From an uncultured Clostridia bacterium (lineage in GTDB: Bacteria > Bacillota > Clostridia > Peptostreptococcales > Anaerovoracaceae): a DNA stretch of 16,455 bases. Within the stretch, counting starts at the first letter, position 1, and each line of letters opens with the position of its first letter. The stretch is from NCBI GenBank assembly GCA_938034165.1, contig CALHKP010000052.1:1-16455 (forward strand), given 5' to 3'. The notes beneath the pieces were generated by a model that saw only the letters and a program-made list of their open reading frames with translations, was not told where the DNA came from and searched no databases. Below are positions 1 to 6,688 of the stretch, piece after piece. A program made the position numbers and the translations under genes.

Positions 1-53
1 ACGGAAGATACAATATCGACAAGAATCTTGCAGAGGCAATTCAGGTTTCGTAA
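1..53 (+). CDS. C-terminal end of a probable FeoA-type protein (partial)
   Basis: An open frame runs in from the left edge and ends in TAA at 51-53, giving the tail GRYNIDKNLAEAIQVS. The pattern (small basic/aromatic start, then L-A-x-x-I-x-V at the very end) resembles the last strand of FeoA, the small SH3-like cytosolic partner of FeoB. The position directly upstream of feoB on the same strand fits the usual feoA-feoB order. Only 16 residues are visible, so the FeoA call rests mainly on context. What is seen directly is a C-terminal coding end; the identity is inference. Confidence 0.5.
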   Translation, partial: GRYNIDKNLAEAIQVS

Positions 54-70
54 AACTAATTATTGAAAAC

Positions 71-101
71 AAAAATTACCCAGATTCCTAGGGTAATTTT
101 T
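71..101 (+). terminator. hairpin between the upstream gene and feoB, terminator or attenuator
   Basis: A perfect 11-bp inverted repeat (71-81 with 91-101, arms AAAAATTACCC and GGGTAATTTTT) surrounds a 9-nt loop and ends in a T run. It starts 18 nt after the upstream stop codon. The stem has only three G-C pairs at the loop side, so it may be a weak terminator that allows some read-through into feoB. Confidence 0.5.
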
Positions 102-109
102 TAAGGAAT

Positions 110-128
110 ATTGGTTAGGCTTGGCTAA
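110..128 (+). promoter_or_regulatory. possible DtxR/IdeR-like metal-regulator site upstream of feoB
   Basis: The 19-bp stretch ATTGGTTAGGCTTGGCTAA agrees at 14 of 19 positions with the DtxR/IdeR consensus TTAGGTTAGGCTAACCTAA as I recall it. The left half (GGTTAGGCT) is intact and the right half is degenerate. It lies between the upstream hairpin and the feoB ribosome binding site, where an iron-responsive operator would be expected. The two GTTAG/CTAAC arms are spaced 6 bp rather than the canonical 1 bp, so this is only a candidate. Confidence 0.3.
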
Positions 129-186
129 CTCGAAAAGAGAAAAGAACCTGGCCGATAAATGCTATATTTTGAGGAGGAAAAGTTTT

Positions 187-2199
187 ATGAGAATAGCATT
201 AGCGGGAAACCCTAACAGTGGTAAGACAACACTTTACAATGCTTTGACAGGCAGCTTAGAACGTGTCGGAAACTGGGCAGGTGTAACTGTAGACAGAAAA
301 GAAAAAGTAATAAAGAGAACATATGCGGGGGAGCGAGATGATTTGATCGCAGTAGACCTTCCGGGTGCGTACTCCATGTCACCGTTTACATCGGAGGAAA
401 GCATTACAAGCTCTTATGTCAGAGAGGAACATCCTGATGTAATAATCAATATTGTAGATGCCACAAACCTGAGCAGAAGCCTTTTCTTTACGACACAGCT
501 CCTGGAACTGGGGATTCCGGTTGTGGTAGCGCTTAACAAAAGCGATATAAACAGAAAAAAAGAAACACAGATTTCTGTAGAAAAACTTTCACAAAAGCTA
601 GGATGCCCGGTTGTTGAAACTGTTTCAACTGCATCTTCCGGAAACGGAATTAAAGAGGTTGTTCAGAAATGTATAGACAGCTGCGGACTCGGACAGAAAG
701 CGCCTTATGAACAGGGAAATATCAATCTTCACAGCAAAGAAGCTGTAGAAGAGGCAGATAAAAAGAGATTTGCCTTCGTGAACAGTATTGTTTCAGAGGT
801 AGAGCACAGAAAAGTAAAGACAGAAGAAAAGAATCTCCAGGATAAAGTGGACGGGGTTCTTGCTCACAAGTGGCTGGGAATTCCATTCTTTGCTCTGATT
901 ATGTGGGCTGTATTTGCAATTTCTCAGACTTATGTGGGACCTTTTATTGCAGATTTTCTCGTTGGATGGATTGAAACTTTCCAGGAATATGTAAGAGGAC
1001 TTCTCGGAGGAGCTTCGCCATTTGCACAGGCACTTCTGGTTGACGGCATAATCGGAGGTGTGGGAGCTGTAGTAGGATTCCTTCCACTGGTAATGGTTAT
1101 GTATTTTCTTATTGCACTGCTGGAAGATTGTGGTTACATGGCTCGTGCAGCTGTAATCATGGACCGTTTCTTCAAGAAAGTAGGCCTTTCGGGAAAATCA
1201 ATTATTCCTATGATTATAGGTACAGGTTGTGCAATTCCGGGAATCATGGCTTGCAGAACTATTCGTGACGACAGAGAAAGAAGAACAACGGCAATGCTTA
1301 CGCCATTTATGCCATGCGGAGCAAAGTTGCCTGTAATTGCTTTATTCTCAGGGGCTTTCTTTGCAGATGCTTCATGGGTAGGTACACTGATGTACTTTGT
1401 TGGAATACTTTTGATATTCGTAGGGGCTTTGTTGGTTCAGAAAATCACTGGACACAAATACAGAAAATCATTCTTTATCCTCGAGCTGCCTGAATATAAG
1501 GTTCCAAGTCTCAAGAGAGCAGTAATTTCCATGTTCGGAAGAGCAAAGGCATTTATCAAAAAAGCTGCTACAATCATTCTCGTATGTAATGCAGCAGTTC
1601 AGATTATGCAGACATTTGACTGGCATCTTCAGGTTGTTGGAGCAGGCACAGAGGACACATCAATTCTTGCAAGTATAGCTCATCCTTTTGCAATCCTTCT
1701 GATTCCACTGGGATTCGGAGTATGGCAGCTTGCGGCAGCGGCTATTACGGGCTTCATTGCAAAGGAAAACGTAGTAGGTACACTGGCAGTAGTTTACGGA
1801 ATCACAAACTTTATAGATGTTGACAATCTTGAGCTGGTAACAGGTGCAAGCAGTGTTGCTCAGATTATGGGACTAACTTCAGCAGGAGCACTTGCATATC
1901 TGATGTTTAACCTTTATTCACCTCCATGCTTTGCTGCAATCGGAGCAATGAACTCTGAAATGCAGGACAAAAAATGGCTCCTCGGTGGAATAGCACTTCA
2001 GCTTGGAACTGCATATACTGTAGCATTTGCAGTTTATCAGATTGGAACACTTATTACTACAGGCTCAGTAGGAAACGGATTTGTACCGGGACTCATCGCT
2101 GTAGCTGTGATAATTTCAATAATAGTTTACTTATGTTCAAGGGGAGAGAAAAAAGTCGATGCTTATGCACTGGGAAAAACAGGCAAAAGCAACGCGTAA
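187..2199 (+). CDS. feoB: FeoB, GTP-dependent ferrous iron transporter
   Basis: A 670-residue inner-membrane Fe(II) transporter with an N-terminal G domain. Motifs seen: G1 GNPNSGKT (residues 7-14), the switch I segment GNWAGVTV, G3 DLPG, G4 NKSD and a G5-like STASS. A long membrane domain follows, holding the two FeoB gate blocks (GTGCAIPGIMACRTI and PFMPCGAKLPVIALF) and the C-terminal block FNLYSPPCFAAIGAMNSEM. The start is the ATG at 187, because GAGGAGG lies 9 nt upstream and the G domain begins at once. An in-frame TTG at 121 would add 22 unrelated residues and has no good ribosome binding site. At 670 residues it is shorter than the roughly 770 of E. coli FeoB, as is usual in Firmicutes. 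The small Cys-rich partner gene follows after 84 nt. Confidence 0.97.
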   Translation: MRIALAGNPNSGKTTLYNALTGSLERVGNWAGVTVDRKEKVIKRTYAGERDDLIAVDLPGAYSMSPFTSEESITSSYVREEHPDVIINIVDATNLSRSLFFTTQLLELGIPVVVALNKSDINRKKETQISVEKLSQKLGCPVVETVSTASSGNGIKEVVQKCIDSCGLGQKAPYEQGNINLHSKEAVEEADKKRFAFVNSIVSEVEHRKVKTEEKNLQDKVDGVLAHKWLGIPFFALIMWAVFAISQTYVGPFIADFLVGWIETFQEYVRGLLGGASPFAQALLVDGIIGGVGAVVGFLPLVMVMYFLIALLEDCGYMARAAVIMDRFFKKVGLSGKSIIPMIIGTGCAIPGIMACRTIRDDRERRTTAMLTPFMPCGAKLPVIALFSGAFFADASWVGTLMYFVGILLIFVGALLVQKITGHKYRKSFFILELPEYKVPSLKRAVISMFGRAKAFIKKAATIILVCNAAVQIMQTFDWHLQVVGAGTEDTSILASIAHPFAILLIPLGFGVWQLAAAAITGFIAKENVVGTLAVVYGITNFIDVDNLELVTGASSVAQIMGLTSAGALAYLMFNLYSPPCFAAIGAMNSEMQDKKWLLGGIALQLGTAYTVAFAVYQIGTLITTGSVGNGFVPGLIAVAVIISIIVYLCSRGEKKVDAYALGKTGKSNA

Positions 2200-2235
2200 A
2201 GTAAGTCGAGTACAGTGAATAAAATCCTTTAGATG

Positions 2236-2244
2236 TGGTATAAT
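2236..2244 (+). promoter_or_regulatory. extended -10 promoter for the FeoB-associated small gene
   Basis: TGGTATAAT is a consensus extended -10 (TATAAT at 2239-2244). No good -35 is visible 17 nt upstream. It lies 40 nt before the small gene and suggests that this gene can be transcribed separately from feoB. Confidence 0.45.
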
Positions 2245-2283
2245 ACAAACAAAGAAAAATTCAAGGGAAGGAGAGGTTAGCAA

Positions 2284-2454
2284 ATGGATTTCATTGTAAT
2301 AGGAATAGTTGCAGTTCTGGTTATTCTGGCACTGACATATATAATTAAAGAAAAGAAAAAGGGCGTAAAATGCATAGGTTGTCCTGCCGGCGGACACTGT
2401 TGTTCCTGCAGCAGTGACAAAGCCAAAGGCAAGACTCCGGACAAAAAATCATAA
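2284..2454 (+). CDS. FeoB-associated Cys-rich membrane protein (56 residues)
   Basis: A small protein read directly from the sequence. One transmembrane helix comes first (about residues 3-21, VIGIVAVLVILALTYII), followed by a basic stretch KEKKKGVK. Next is a cysteine cluster, C30-x2-C33 then C39-C40-x-C42 (CIGCPAGGHCCSC), and a short Lys-rich tail. This matches the FeoB-associated Cys-rich membrane protein family (Pfam FeoB_associated), which sits beside feoB in many Firmicutes. It is thought to assist iron transfer or stabilise the transporter, but its exact role is not settled. The ribosome binding site AAGGAGAGG is 7 nt before the ATG, and a terminator lies about 30 nt downstream. Confidence 0.9.
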   Translation: MDFIVIGIVAVLVILALTYIIKEKKKGVKCIGCPAGGHCCSCSSDKAKGKTPDKKS

Positions 2455-2484
2455 AAGAAAAACTGTATATGCAAAATCCGATAT

Positions 2485-2515
2485 AAAGCGGCAAGGCGTA
2501 ATGTCTTGCCGTTTT
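2485..2515 (+). terminator. intrinsic terminator after the feo cluster
   Basis: The stem CGGCAAG / CTTGCCG (2489-2495 with 2505-2511) is extended by A-T pairs (AAA/TTT) and followed by TTTT. It closes the iron-uptake transcription unit. Confidence 0.85.
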
Positions 2516-2539
2516 GTGATGTTTATATACAGATAAAAG

Positions 2540-2548
2540 TGGTATGAT
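2540..2548 (+). promoter_or_regulatory. extended -10 promoter for the flavoprotein gene
   Basis: TGGTATGAT is an extended -10 (TATGAT at 2543-2548) following the feo terminator and 38 nt before the next start codon. The -35 region is poor. Confidence 0.45.
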
Positions 2549-2586
2549 ATATATATAGCATTATCAGACAGAAAAAGGTGAGAAAA

Positions 2587-3459
2587 ATGAACAGATACGA
2601 TATCATAATTATAGGCTTGGGACCTGCCGGCGTGTCGGCAGCTTTGACAGCAAAGGTTAGAAATAAGAATATACTTCTAATTGGGAAAAAAGGAATCAGC
2701 GAAAAGGTTTCTAAGGCTGAAAAAATATTGAATTATCCGGGGCTTCCGGAGGTCAGCGGTGCAGAAATGGCAAAGCGCTTTGAAGAGCAGCTGGAGGGCA
2801 TGGGTGTTACTGCGCTGGATGAACATGTTTCTGCAGTTTATGCAATGCCGGGATATTTTGCAGTTCAGACGGATAAAGAGATGTACGAGTCAAATTCTGT
2901 AATCCTTGCTACCGGAATTTCCACAGGCAAGAAGCTGGCAGGTGAGGAAGCGTATGTGGGAAGAGGCGTAAGCTACTGCGCTACATGCGATGCACAGTTT
3001 TACAAGGGTCTACAGGTTGCAGTCATAGGATACGGCAAAGCCGCAGAAGAAGAGGCAGAGTTCCTAGCTGAAGTTGCAGAGGAGGTTACATATGTTCCAA
3101 TGTATAAAGACTATGCCGAGTTTGCAGAAACAGCAAAAGAAAATATAAAAATAAGAGTCGAAAAACCTGTTGCTGTAGAAGGCTCATTTAAGGCGGAAAC
3201 TCTGAAAACGGATAAAGGTGAAATAAAAGCTGATGGGATTTTTGTCTTGAGAGATAGCGTGCCTGCAGAAAACCTGGTTCCGGGTCTTGAGATGGACGAC
3301 TCAGGCTCCCACGCAAAAGTTGATCTTCAGATGAAGACAAACCTGGAAGGTCTGTTTGCATGCGGCGATATCGCAGGAATGCCATATCAATACATAAAAG
3401 CCGCAGGGCAAGGCAATGTAGCAGCGCTGTCTGCAGTAAAGTACCTGAACGGGAAATAG
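2587..3459 (+). CDS. thioredoxin-reductase-like FAD protein, possibly not NADPH-dependent
   Basis: A 290-residue two-domain flavoprotein of the low-Mr thioredoxin reductase class. Seen: FAD-binding GLGPAG (residues 10-15), the redox-active disulfide motif CATCD (131-135), a second nucleotide-binding-like glycine motif GYGKAA (148-153), and the C-terminal FAD motif ACGDIAG (258-264). NADPH-dependent enzymes normally carry HRRxxxR after the second glycine motif. Here the matching segment reads VTYVPMYKDYAEF, with no paired arginines. Ferredoxin-linked (FFTR) and other NADPH-independent thioredoxin reductases are known from clostridia, so ferredoxin may be the donor; this is inference. The ATG at 2587 is preferred because the ribosome binding site (AGGTGAG) overlaps the alternative GTG at 2578. 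No thioredoxin gene is adjacent. The gene is convergent with hipA, with only 20 nt between the stops. Confidence 0.85.
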   Translation: MNRYDIIIIGLGPAGVSAALTAKVRNKNILLIGKKGISEKVSKAEKILNYPGLPEVSGAEMAKRFEEQLEGMGVTALDEHVSAVYAMPGYFAVQTDKEMYESNSVILATGISTGKKLAGEEAYVGRGVSYCATCDAQFYKGLQVAVIGYGKAAEEEAEFLAEVAEEVTYVPMYKDYAEFAETAKENIKIRVEKPVAVEGSFKAETLKTDKGEIKADGIFVLRDSVPAENLVPGLEMDDSGSHAKVDLQMKTNLEGLFACGDIAGMPYQYIKAAGQGNVAALSAVKYLNGK

Positions 3460-3479
3460 AATATGGCCTATAGACCTTT

Positions 3480-4739
3480 TTATTCATAGCACGCGCTGAA
3501 TGCAGGTCTCATTTCTTCTATCTGCCTACGAGTAAGCCCATATCTCAAGGCAATTTTCTCCCAATTTCCTCTTACAATTTTCAGAATATCTTTTGCATAT
3601 GCCTCTGCTTCAGCTTCAGATATTCCAAATCTTAGGGCAGTCTTTACGGCAAGATCAATATTGATACTGTTATTCTCTTCGTTTACATTAAGTGAGAGCT
3701 CATCACCGTAAGGAACCGGATTTACATCATAAAGAGGAGAAAGAATCCATCCATTCTTTGTAAGAAGAAAGGCATGGTTTCTAAGATGATCATCTGTGTT
3801 TGTAATGGCCATATTAAAAACGATTCGTTTCCAAAGCTCGAGAAGATCTTCCTTTGGTTTTGTACCATTAGATTTTATGAACGCTGCCATATCCAGATAG
3901 CCGGTTCCGTCTGCTGCTGAAGCCCCGTCTGTCTTTCCCAGTAATGTCATAGCGGATGCAAAGTGTATCCGCTTATTCTGCATACGGTCAAAGCGCTTAA
4001 CTAAATAAGTACTTCCAAGATGAGAAAATTTTTCTAGCTTTGCTTTTGGAACATTAAGACCACAAAGCTTAGCTAAATCATGGGCAACCATTTCCCATGC
4101 TCCGGTATCATTCTCATCATTCTTTGACGGGAATTTTGCAATCCACAGTTGCTCATTTGTATCTACCACAGTTGCCTTTGGTCTTGCTCCACCAAGAGAT
4201 GAACCTGGCTTGATTAGCTGATTCAACCATTTTTCAGACAAACCGCTTTCGTCATTTTCAAACTTTCTGGATGCTTCCTCTAAGGTTCTTAGCGTAGCCC
4301 ATGGAGGAGCAGCTGTTTCTTTATCATCGGAGAGGAACGAACCCTCAGGGTCTGATTTAAATCGAATTCCTCCCATTCGGGTTTCATCATATACGCCAAG
4401 CAGATAATCACTGTCATAGAGTTTGGAAGGTTTACGACCTTCTTTATCCGCCAGTATTCTTTCGCGTTTATTCATGAGAACACGCCCCCAGCGATCCGGA
4501 GACGCATCTGAAAACAAGCCAAAAATGTTTTTCCCGAAAGGATATTGTCTACCGGCATATGGCATAAGTTCTGGATCAAGGGAAAACTTAAGACCTGTTT
4601 TTTTCAGCCAATCTCTATCATACTCAAAGGAATATGACTCGCCACCTTTAATAACTGCCACATAAAGATTGCCCATAATGATTGGATGATCTGAGCTGAA
4701 ATCATCATATACAAAGATATTTTTTTCTTTAGAAACCAT
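3480..4739 (-). CDS. hipA: HipA-family Ser/Thr kinase toxin
   Basis: A 419-residue HipA-like kinase. Seen: an N-terminal HipA domain containing GLFSDASPDRWGR (74-86), the Ser/Gly loop SSLGGARPK (180-188), a probable ATP-binding lysine in WIAKFPS (199-205), the catalytic block NTDDHLRNH (314-322) and the metal-binding LYDV (D338). The catalytic and metal ligands look intact, so the kinase is probably active. E. coli HipA phosphorylates glutamyl-tRNA synthetase and causes growth arrest; other family members have other targets, so the target here is unknown. Ser180 or Ser181 sits where regulatory autophosphorylation occurs in the family. The start ATG follows the hipB stop directly (TAAATG), which indicates translational coupling and one transcript with the antitoxin. 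Confidence 0.92.
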   Translation of the reverse strand: MVSKEKNIFVYDDFSSDHPIIMGNLYVAVIKGGESYSFEYDRDWLKKTGLKFSLDPELMPYAGRQYPFGKNIFGLFSDASPDRWGRVLMNKRERILADKEGRKPSKLYDSDYLLGVYDETRMGGIRFKSDPEGSFLSDDKETAAPPWATLRTLEEASRKFENDESGLSEKWLNQLIKPGSSLGGARPKATVVDTNEQLWIAKFPSKNDENDTGAWEMVAHDLAKLCGLNVPKAKLEKFSHLGSTYLVKRFDRMQNKRIHFASAMTLLGKTDGASAADGTGYLDMAAFIKSNGTKPKEDLLELWKRIVFNMAITNTDDHLRNHAFLLTKNGWILSPLYDVNPVPYGDELSLNVNEENNSINIDLAVKTALRFGISEAEAEAYAKDILKIVRGNWEKIALRYGLTRRQIEEMRPAFSACYE

Positions 4740-5060
4740 TTAACCATCCCTCCTTGGTGCACGTTTTTTCGTAATTAAATTCAGATCCTGAAGTTGTCTC
4801 CCCAACTCATCATCCTTCGCAATGAGAAGAAGATCCTTATCAAGATTGTTCAAGGCATGTAAAACAGCCGCATAGATTCCCATAGCTACAGAAGGATCAC
4901 CTTTTTCTACCTTCCACAAAGAAGCTCGGCTGATTCCGGCACGTTCTGCAACCAGTTCTGCGGATAAACTTCGTCTGAGTCTGGCAAGCTTAATCTGTTC
5001 CCCCATGCTATTTAATATTTTTTCTGTGCCCGGAAGTATATTATATGCTGCCTTCTTCAT
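4740..5060 (-). CDS. hipB: HipB-like XRE-family antitoxin and repressor
   Basis: A 106-residue protein with one helix-turn-helix domain of the XRE/Cro type at about residues 20-70 (GEQIKLARLRRSLSAELVAE, then RAGISRASLWKVEKGDPS). The C-terminal tail is short and basic (KKRAPRRDG). In this family HipB binds HipA to neutralise it and binds operators in its own promoter. The start is ambiguous: AGGAGG lies 9 nt before the ATG at 5060 and 6 nt before an in-frame GTG at 5063, giving 106 or 107 residues. The gene is first in the operon and its stop touches the hipA start. Confidence 0.9.
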   Translation of the reverse strand: MKKAAYNILPGTEKILNSMGEQIKLARLRRSLSAELVAERAGISRASLWKVEKGDPSVAMGIYAAVLHALNNLDKDLLLIAKDDELGRQLQDLNLITKKRAPRRDG

Positions 5061-5076
5061 CACCTTTCACCTCCTT

Positions 5077-5087
5077 GTAACGTTTAC
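5077..5087. promoter_or_regulatory. small palindrome near the hipBA transcription start, possible operator
   Basis: GTAACGTTTAC is an inverted repeat (GTAA / TTAC with a 3-bp centre) overlapping the predicted hipBA start of transcription at about 5082. HipB proteins bind short palindromes around their promoter. The arms are only 4 bp, so confidence is low. Confidence 0.25.
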
Positions 5088-5088
5088 T

Positions 5089-5117
5089 ATTATATACATT
5101 AACTCTGGATTTGTCAA
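5089..5117 (-). promoter_or_regulatory. perfect-consensus sigma-A promoter of hipBA
   Basis: On the - strand: TTGACA (5117-5112), a 17-bp spacer, and TATAAT (5094-5089). Both hexamers match the consensus exactly. Transcription would start near 5082, giving a leader of about 21 nt that includes the AGGAGG of hipB. A maximal promoter suits an operon held down by its own antitoxin. Confidence 0.85.
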
Positions 5118-5180
5118 TCTTAGAAAACATTAAGCCGCAAGCACAGATTGTCACATTATTAAACTGTCTGTTTTTTTGGC

Positions 5181-5218
5181 AAAAAAGCAAACAACTCGTC
5201 TCACGACGAGCTGTTTGC
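5181..5218 (-). terminator. strong intrinsic terminator, - strand
   Basis: The inverted repeat at 5187-5218 is 14 bp with a 4-nt loop. The one A·C mismatch on the + strand becomes a G·U pair on the - strand, and the loop there reads GTGA. It is followed on the - strand by six Ts (5186-5181). Orientation is therefore clearly -. It insulates hipBA from dinB or ends the candidate small RNA. Confidence 0.9.
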
Positions 5219-5285
5219 ATTGCGATATTTAGTATTTAATTAAGAAAGAACGTCCAAAAGCTATTTAATGATTAACAGCTTCTGT
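5181..5285 (-). ncRNA. candidate small RNA of about 105 nt between dinB and hipB
   Basis: Not a recognised RNA family. On the - strand there is a promoter (TTGCAT, 17 bp, TATACT) predicting a start near 5285, and a strong intrinsic terminator ending at 5181. The intervening RNA has a possible 5' hairpin (AAGCT / AGCTT) and an AU-rich single-stranded middle. No ribosome-binding-site-led ORF is seen; the first ATG near the start would give only 8 codons. The terminator stem carries a GUGA (GNRA) loop on this strand. An AT-rich palindrome directly upstream of the -35 could act as an UP element. The alternative is that 5181-5479 is simply the 3' untranslated region of dinB. The candidate ends about 60 nt before the hipBA -35. 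Confidence 0.35.
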
Positions 5286-5291
5286 AACCAT

Positions 5292-5320
5292 AGTATAGTA
5301 TTTTTGTAGGAATAATGCAA
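5292..5320 (-). promoter_or_regulatory. promoter for the candidate small RNA
   Basis: On the - strand: TTGCAT (5320-5315), a 17-bp spacer, and TATACT (5297-5292). The -10 matches at 5 of 6 positions and the -35 at 3 of 6. A-tract-rich DNA lies directly upstream. Confidence 0.4.
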
Positions 5321-5321
5321 G

Positions 5322-5360
5322 ACTTTTTTAGTAAAAAATGTAATTTTTTTACTAAAAAGT
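5322..5360. repeat. AT-rich inverted repeat with self-symmetric arms
   Basis: The arms 5322-5338 and 5344-5360 pair over about 16 bp with one slipped base, around the loop TGTAA. Each arm is itself nearly symmetric (T6-AGT-A6 and T7-ACT-A5). With no G-C-rich core it is unlikely to be a terminator. It lies at about -37 to -75 relative to the predicted start at 5285, where UP elements or operators act. Confidence 0.6.
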
Positions 5361-5415
5361 GATAAATTATGCGATTGTACTTATGGGATACAACTAAATT
5401 TTGCAATAAAACAAT

Positions 5416-5467
5416 GACAGTTAGTTTACGCTGACTTATACATAGGCTGAATTAACTGTCCGTTTTT
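5416..5467 (+). terminator. long hairpin with a T run on the + strand, downstream of dinB
   Basis: The arms 5416-5428 and 5448-5460 pair over 13 bp on the + strand. Eight outer pairs are perfect (GACAGTTA / TAACTGTC) and two inner pairs are G·U. They enclose a 19-nt loop and are followed by CGTTTTT. On the - strand the G·U pairs become mismatches and the T run is weaker. It sits about 20 nt beyond the dinB stop and may block + strand transcription into dinB while also helping to end dinB. Confidence 0.45.
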
Positions 5468-5479
5468 GGTGCATGAACC

Positions 5480-6682
5480 CTAAAAATCGATTCCCAAATC
5501 GTTGTCGATAACTTTGCCGAATCCGATAGACGATGTTCCGAACTTCCGTCTGATATCATCCATTGTGTTTTCTATGGAGGATTCCTTTTCTCGTTTTTCT
5601 TGGGCGTCGGCAAAGAATGAGAGTTGTTCACTTTCGGATTCGTCTGACAGGTTGATGGCAGTAACAGTAATCAGTCTGATGGGCTTATTTGCCGGCCAGG
5701 ATTTTTTGATCAGTGCCATGGCAGACTGTCTGATTTCGGAAGCGAGGTTTGTTGCTGCTTCTAGCTGCATCTGTCTTGAGATTGTCGAAAAATCGGGGTC
5801 TTTTATGTCAATTTTTACACCGGAGGCTTTCATCTCATATTTTCGAAGTCGTGAGGCCACGGTGTCCGAAAGGGCAGTTAAAGCAATGAGAATGTCATCC
5901 TGTGTTACGAGATTTCTTTTGAATGTGATGCCATTTCCAACTGATTTGATTTTTTCCCGCTGATCAAAGAGTTTTACAGGGCTGTCGTCCAGTCCGTTGG
6001 CATAATCGGAAAGAATTCCACCGCTTTTTCCAAGAAGAGATGTAAGAGCAAAGCGGTCAGCTGTTGCCAGATCTCCGATTGTTGTGATGCCCACATTTTT
6101 TAGCTTTTCAGCAGTGGCAAAACCCACAAAGAACATTTCCTGTACAGGCTTTGGCCAAAGTATATCCTTGTAATTTTCACGGCTGATAACTGTGGTTGCA
6201 TCAGGTTTTTTGTGTTCACTTCCCATCTTTGCAAAGATTTTGTTATAGGATACACCTGCGGAAAGGGTGAGACCCAGTTCTTCTTTTACGCGTTTTCTGA
6301 TTGTATCTGCGATTTCTTGGCCGTTTCCGAAGAGCTTTTGGCTTGCGGTTACATCCAGCCATGACTCGTCAATACTGAAGGGTTCAACCATGTCAGTGTA
6401 CTGCAGATAAATTTTGTTGATAAGACGGCTGTATTTCTTGTATTCGTCGTGGTGAGACGCAACAAGAACAAGACCGGGACATTTGCGTTTTGCCTGCCAG
6501 ATGGTTTCGGCAGTGGTTACTCCGTATTTTTTTGCTATTTCGTTTTTGGCGAGTATGATACCGTGTCTGCTCTCCGGATCGCCGCACACAGCCATTGGCC
6601 TGTCCACCAGCTCAGGGTGGGAAAGCAGTTCTACCGAAGCGAAGAAACCGTTCATATCGCAATGTAAAATTACTCTGTCCAT
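5480..6682 (-). CDS. dinB: DNA polymerase IV (Y-family translesion polymerase)
   Basis: A 400-residue Y-family polymerase. Seen: the first metal ligand in CDMNGFFASVE (D9, steric-gate Phe at 13-14), the catalytic SIDE (D105, E106), helix-hairpin-helix DNA contacts around 186-205 (VGFATAEKLKNVGITTIGDL), the little-finger domain from about 243, and a beta-clamp-binding motif QLSFF at 353-357. About 43 further residues follow (ENTMDDIRRKFGTSSIG), a tail seen in Gram-positive members. It copies damaged templates with low fidelity. The start must be this ATG because the catalytic Asp is residue 9. No ribosome binding site precedes it, and the promoter abuts the ATG. No LexA-like box was found. Convergent or co-directional partners are absent, so it appears monocistronic. 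Confidence 0.95.
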   Translation of the reverse strand: MDRVILHCDMNGFFASVELLSHPELVDRPMAVCGDPESRHGIILAKNEIAKKYGVTTAETIWQAKRKCPGLVLVASHHDEYKKYSRLINKIYLQYTDMVEPFSIDESWLDVTASQKLFGNGQEIADTIRKRVKEELGLTLSAGVSYNKIFAKMGSEHKKPDATTVISRENYKDILWPKPVQEMFFVGFATAEKLKNVGITTIGDLATADRFALTSLLGKSGGILSDYANGLDDSPVKLFDQREKIKSVGNGITFKRNLVTQDDILIALTALSDTVASRLRKYEMKASGVKIDIKDPDFSTISRQMQLEAATNLASEIRQSAMALIKKSWPANKPIRLITVTAINLSDESESEQLSFFADAQEKREKESSIENTMDDIRRKFGTSSIGFGKVIDNDLGIDF

Positions 6683-6688
6683 AAAAAA

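Noticed and set aside
121..186. N-terminal extension of FeoB from TTG 121.
   Set aside because: The added residues match nothing in FeoB, and the ATG at 187 has a strong ribosome binding site.
3460..3479. Terminator between the flavoprotein gene and hipA.
   Set aside because: The 20-nt gap holds only a mismatched stem of a few base pairs before TTTTT; too weak to call.
5139..5165. Similarity to 16410-16436 (shared CAGATTG and flanks), hinting at a dispersed repeat or a gene remnant.
   Set aside because: About 22 of 28 positions agree, which is near what chance gives over all pairs in a 16-kb window with biased composition. No flanking repeat structure is seen.
5502..5963. 153-codon + strand ORF opposite dinB.
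   Set aside because: It is a shadow of the well-supported polymerase gene and has no ribosome binding site or recognisable domain.
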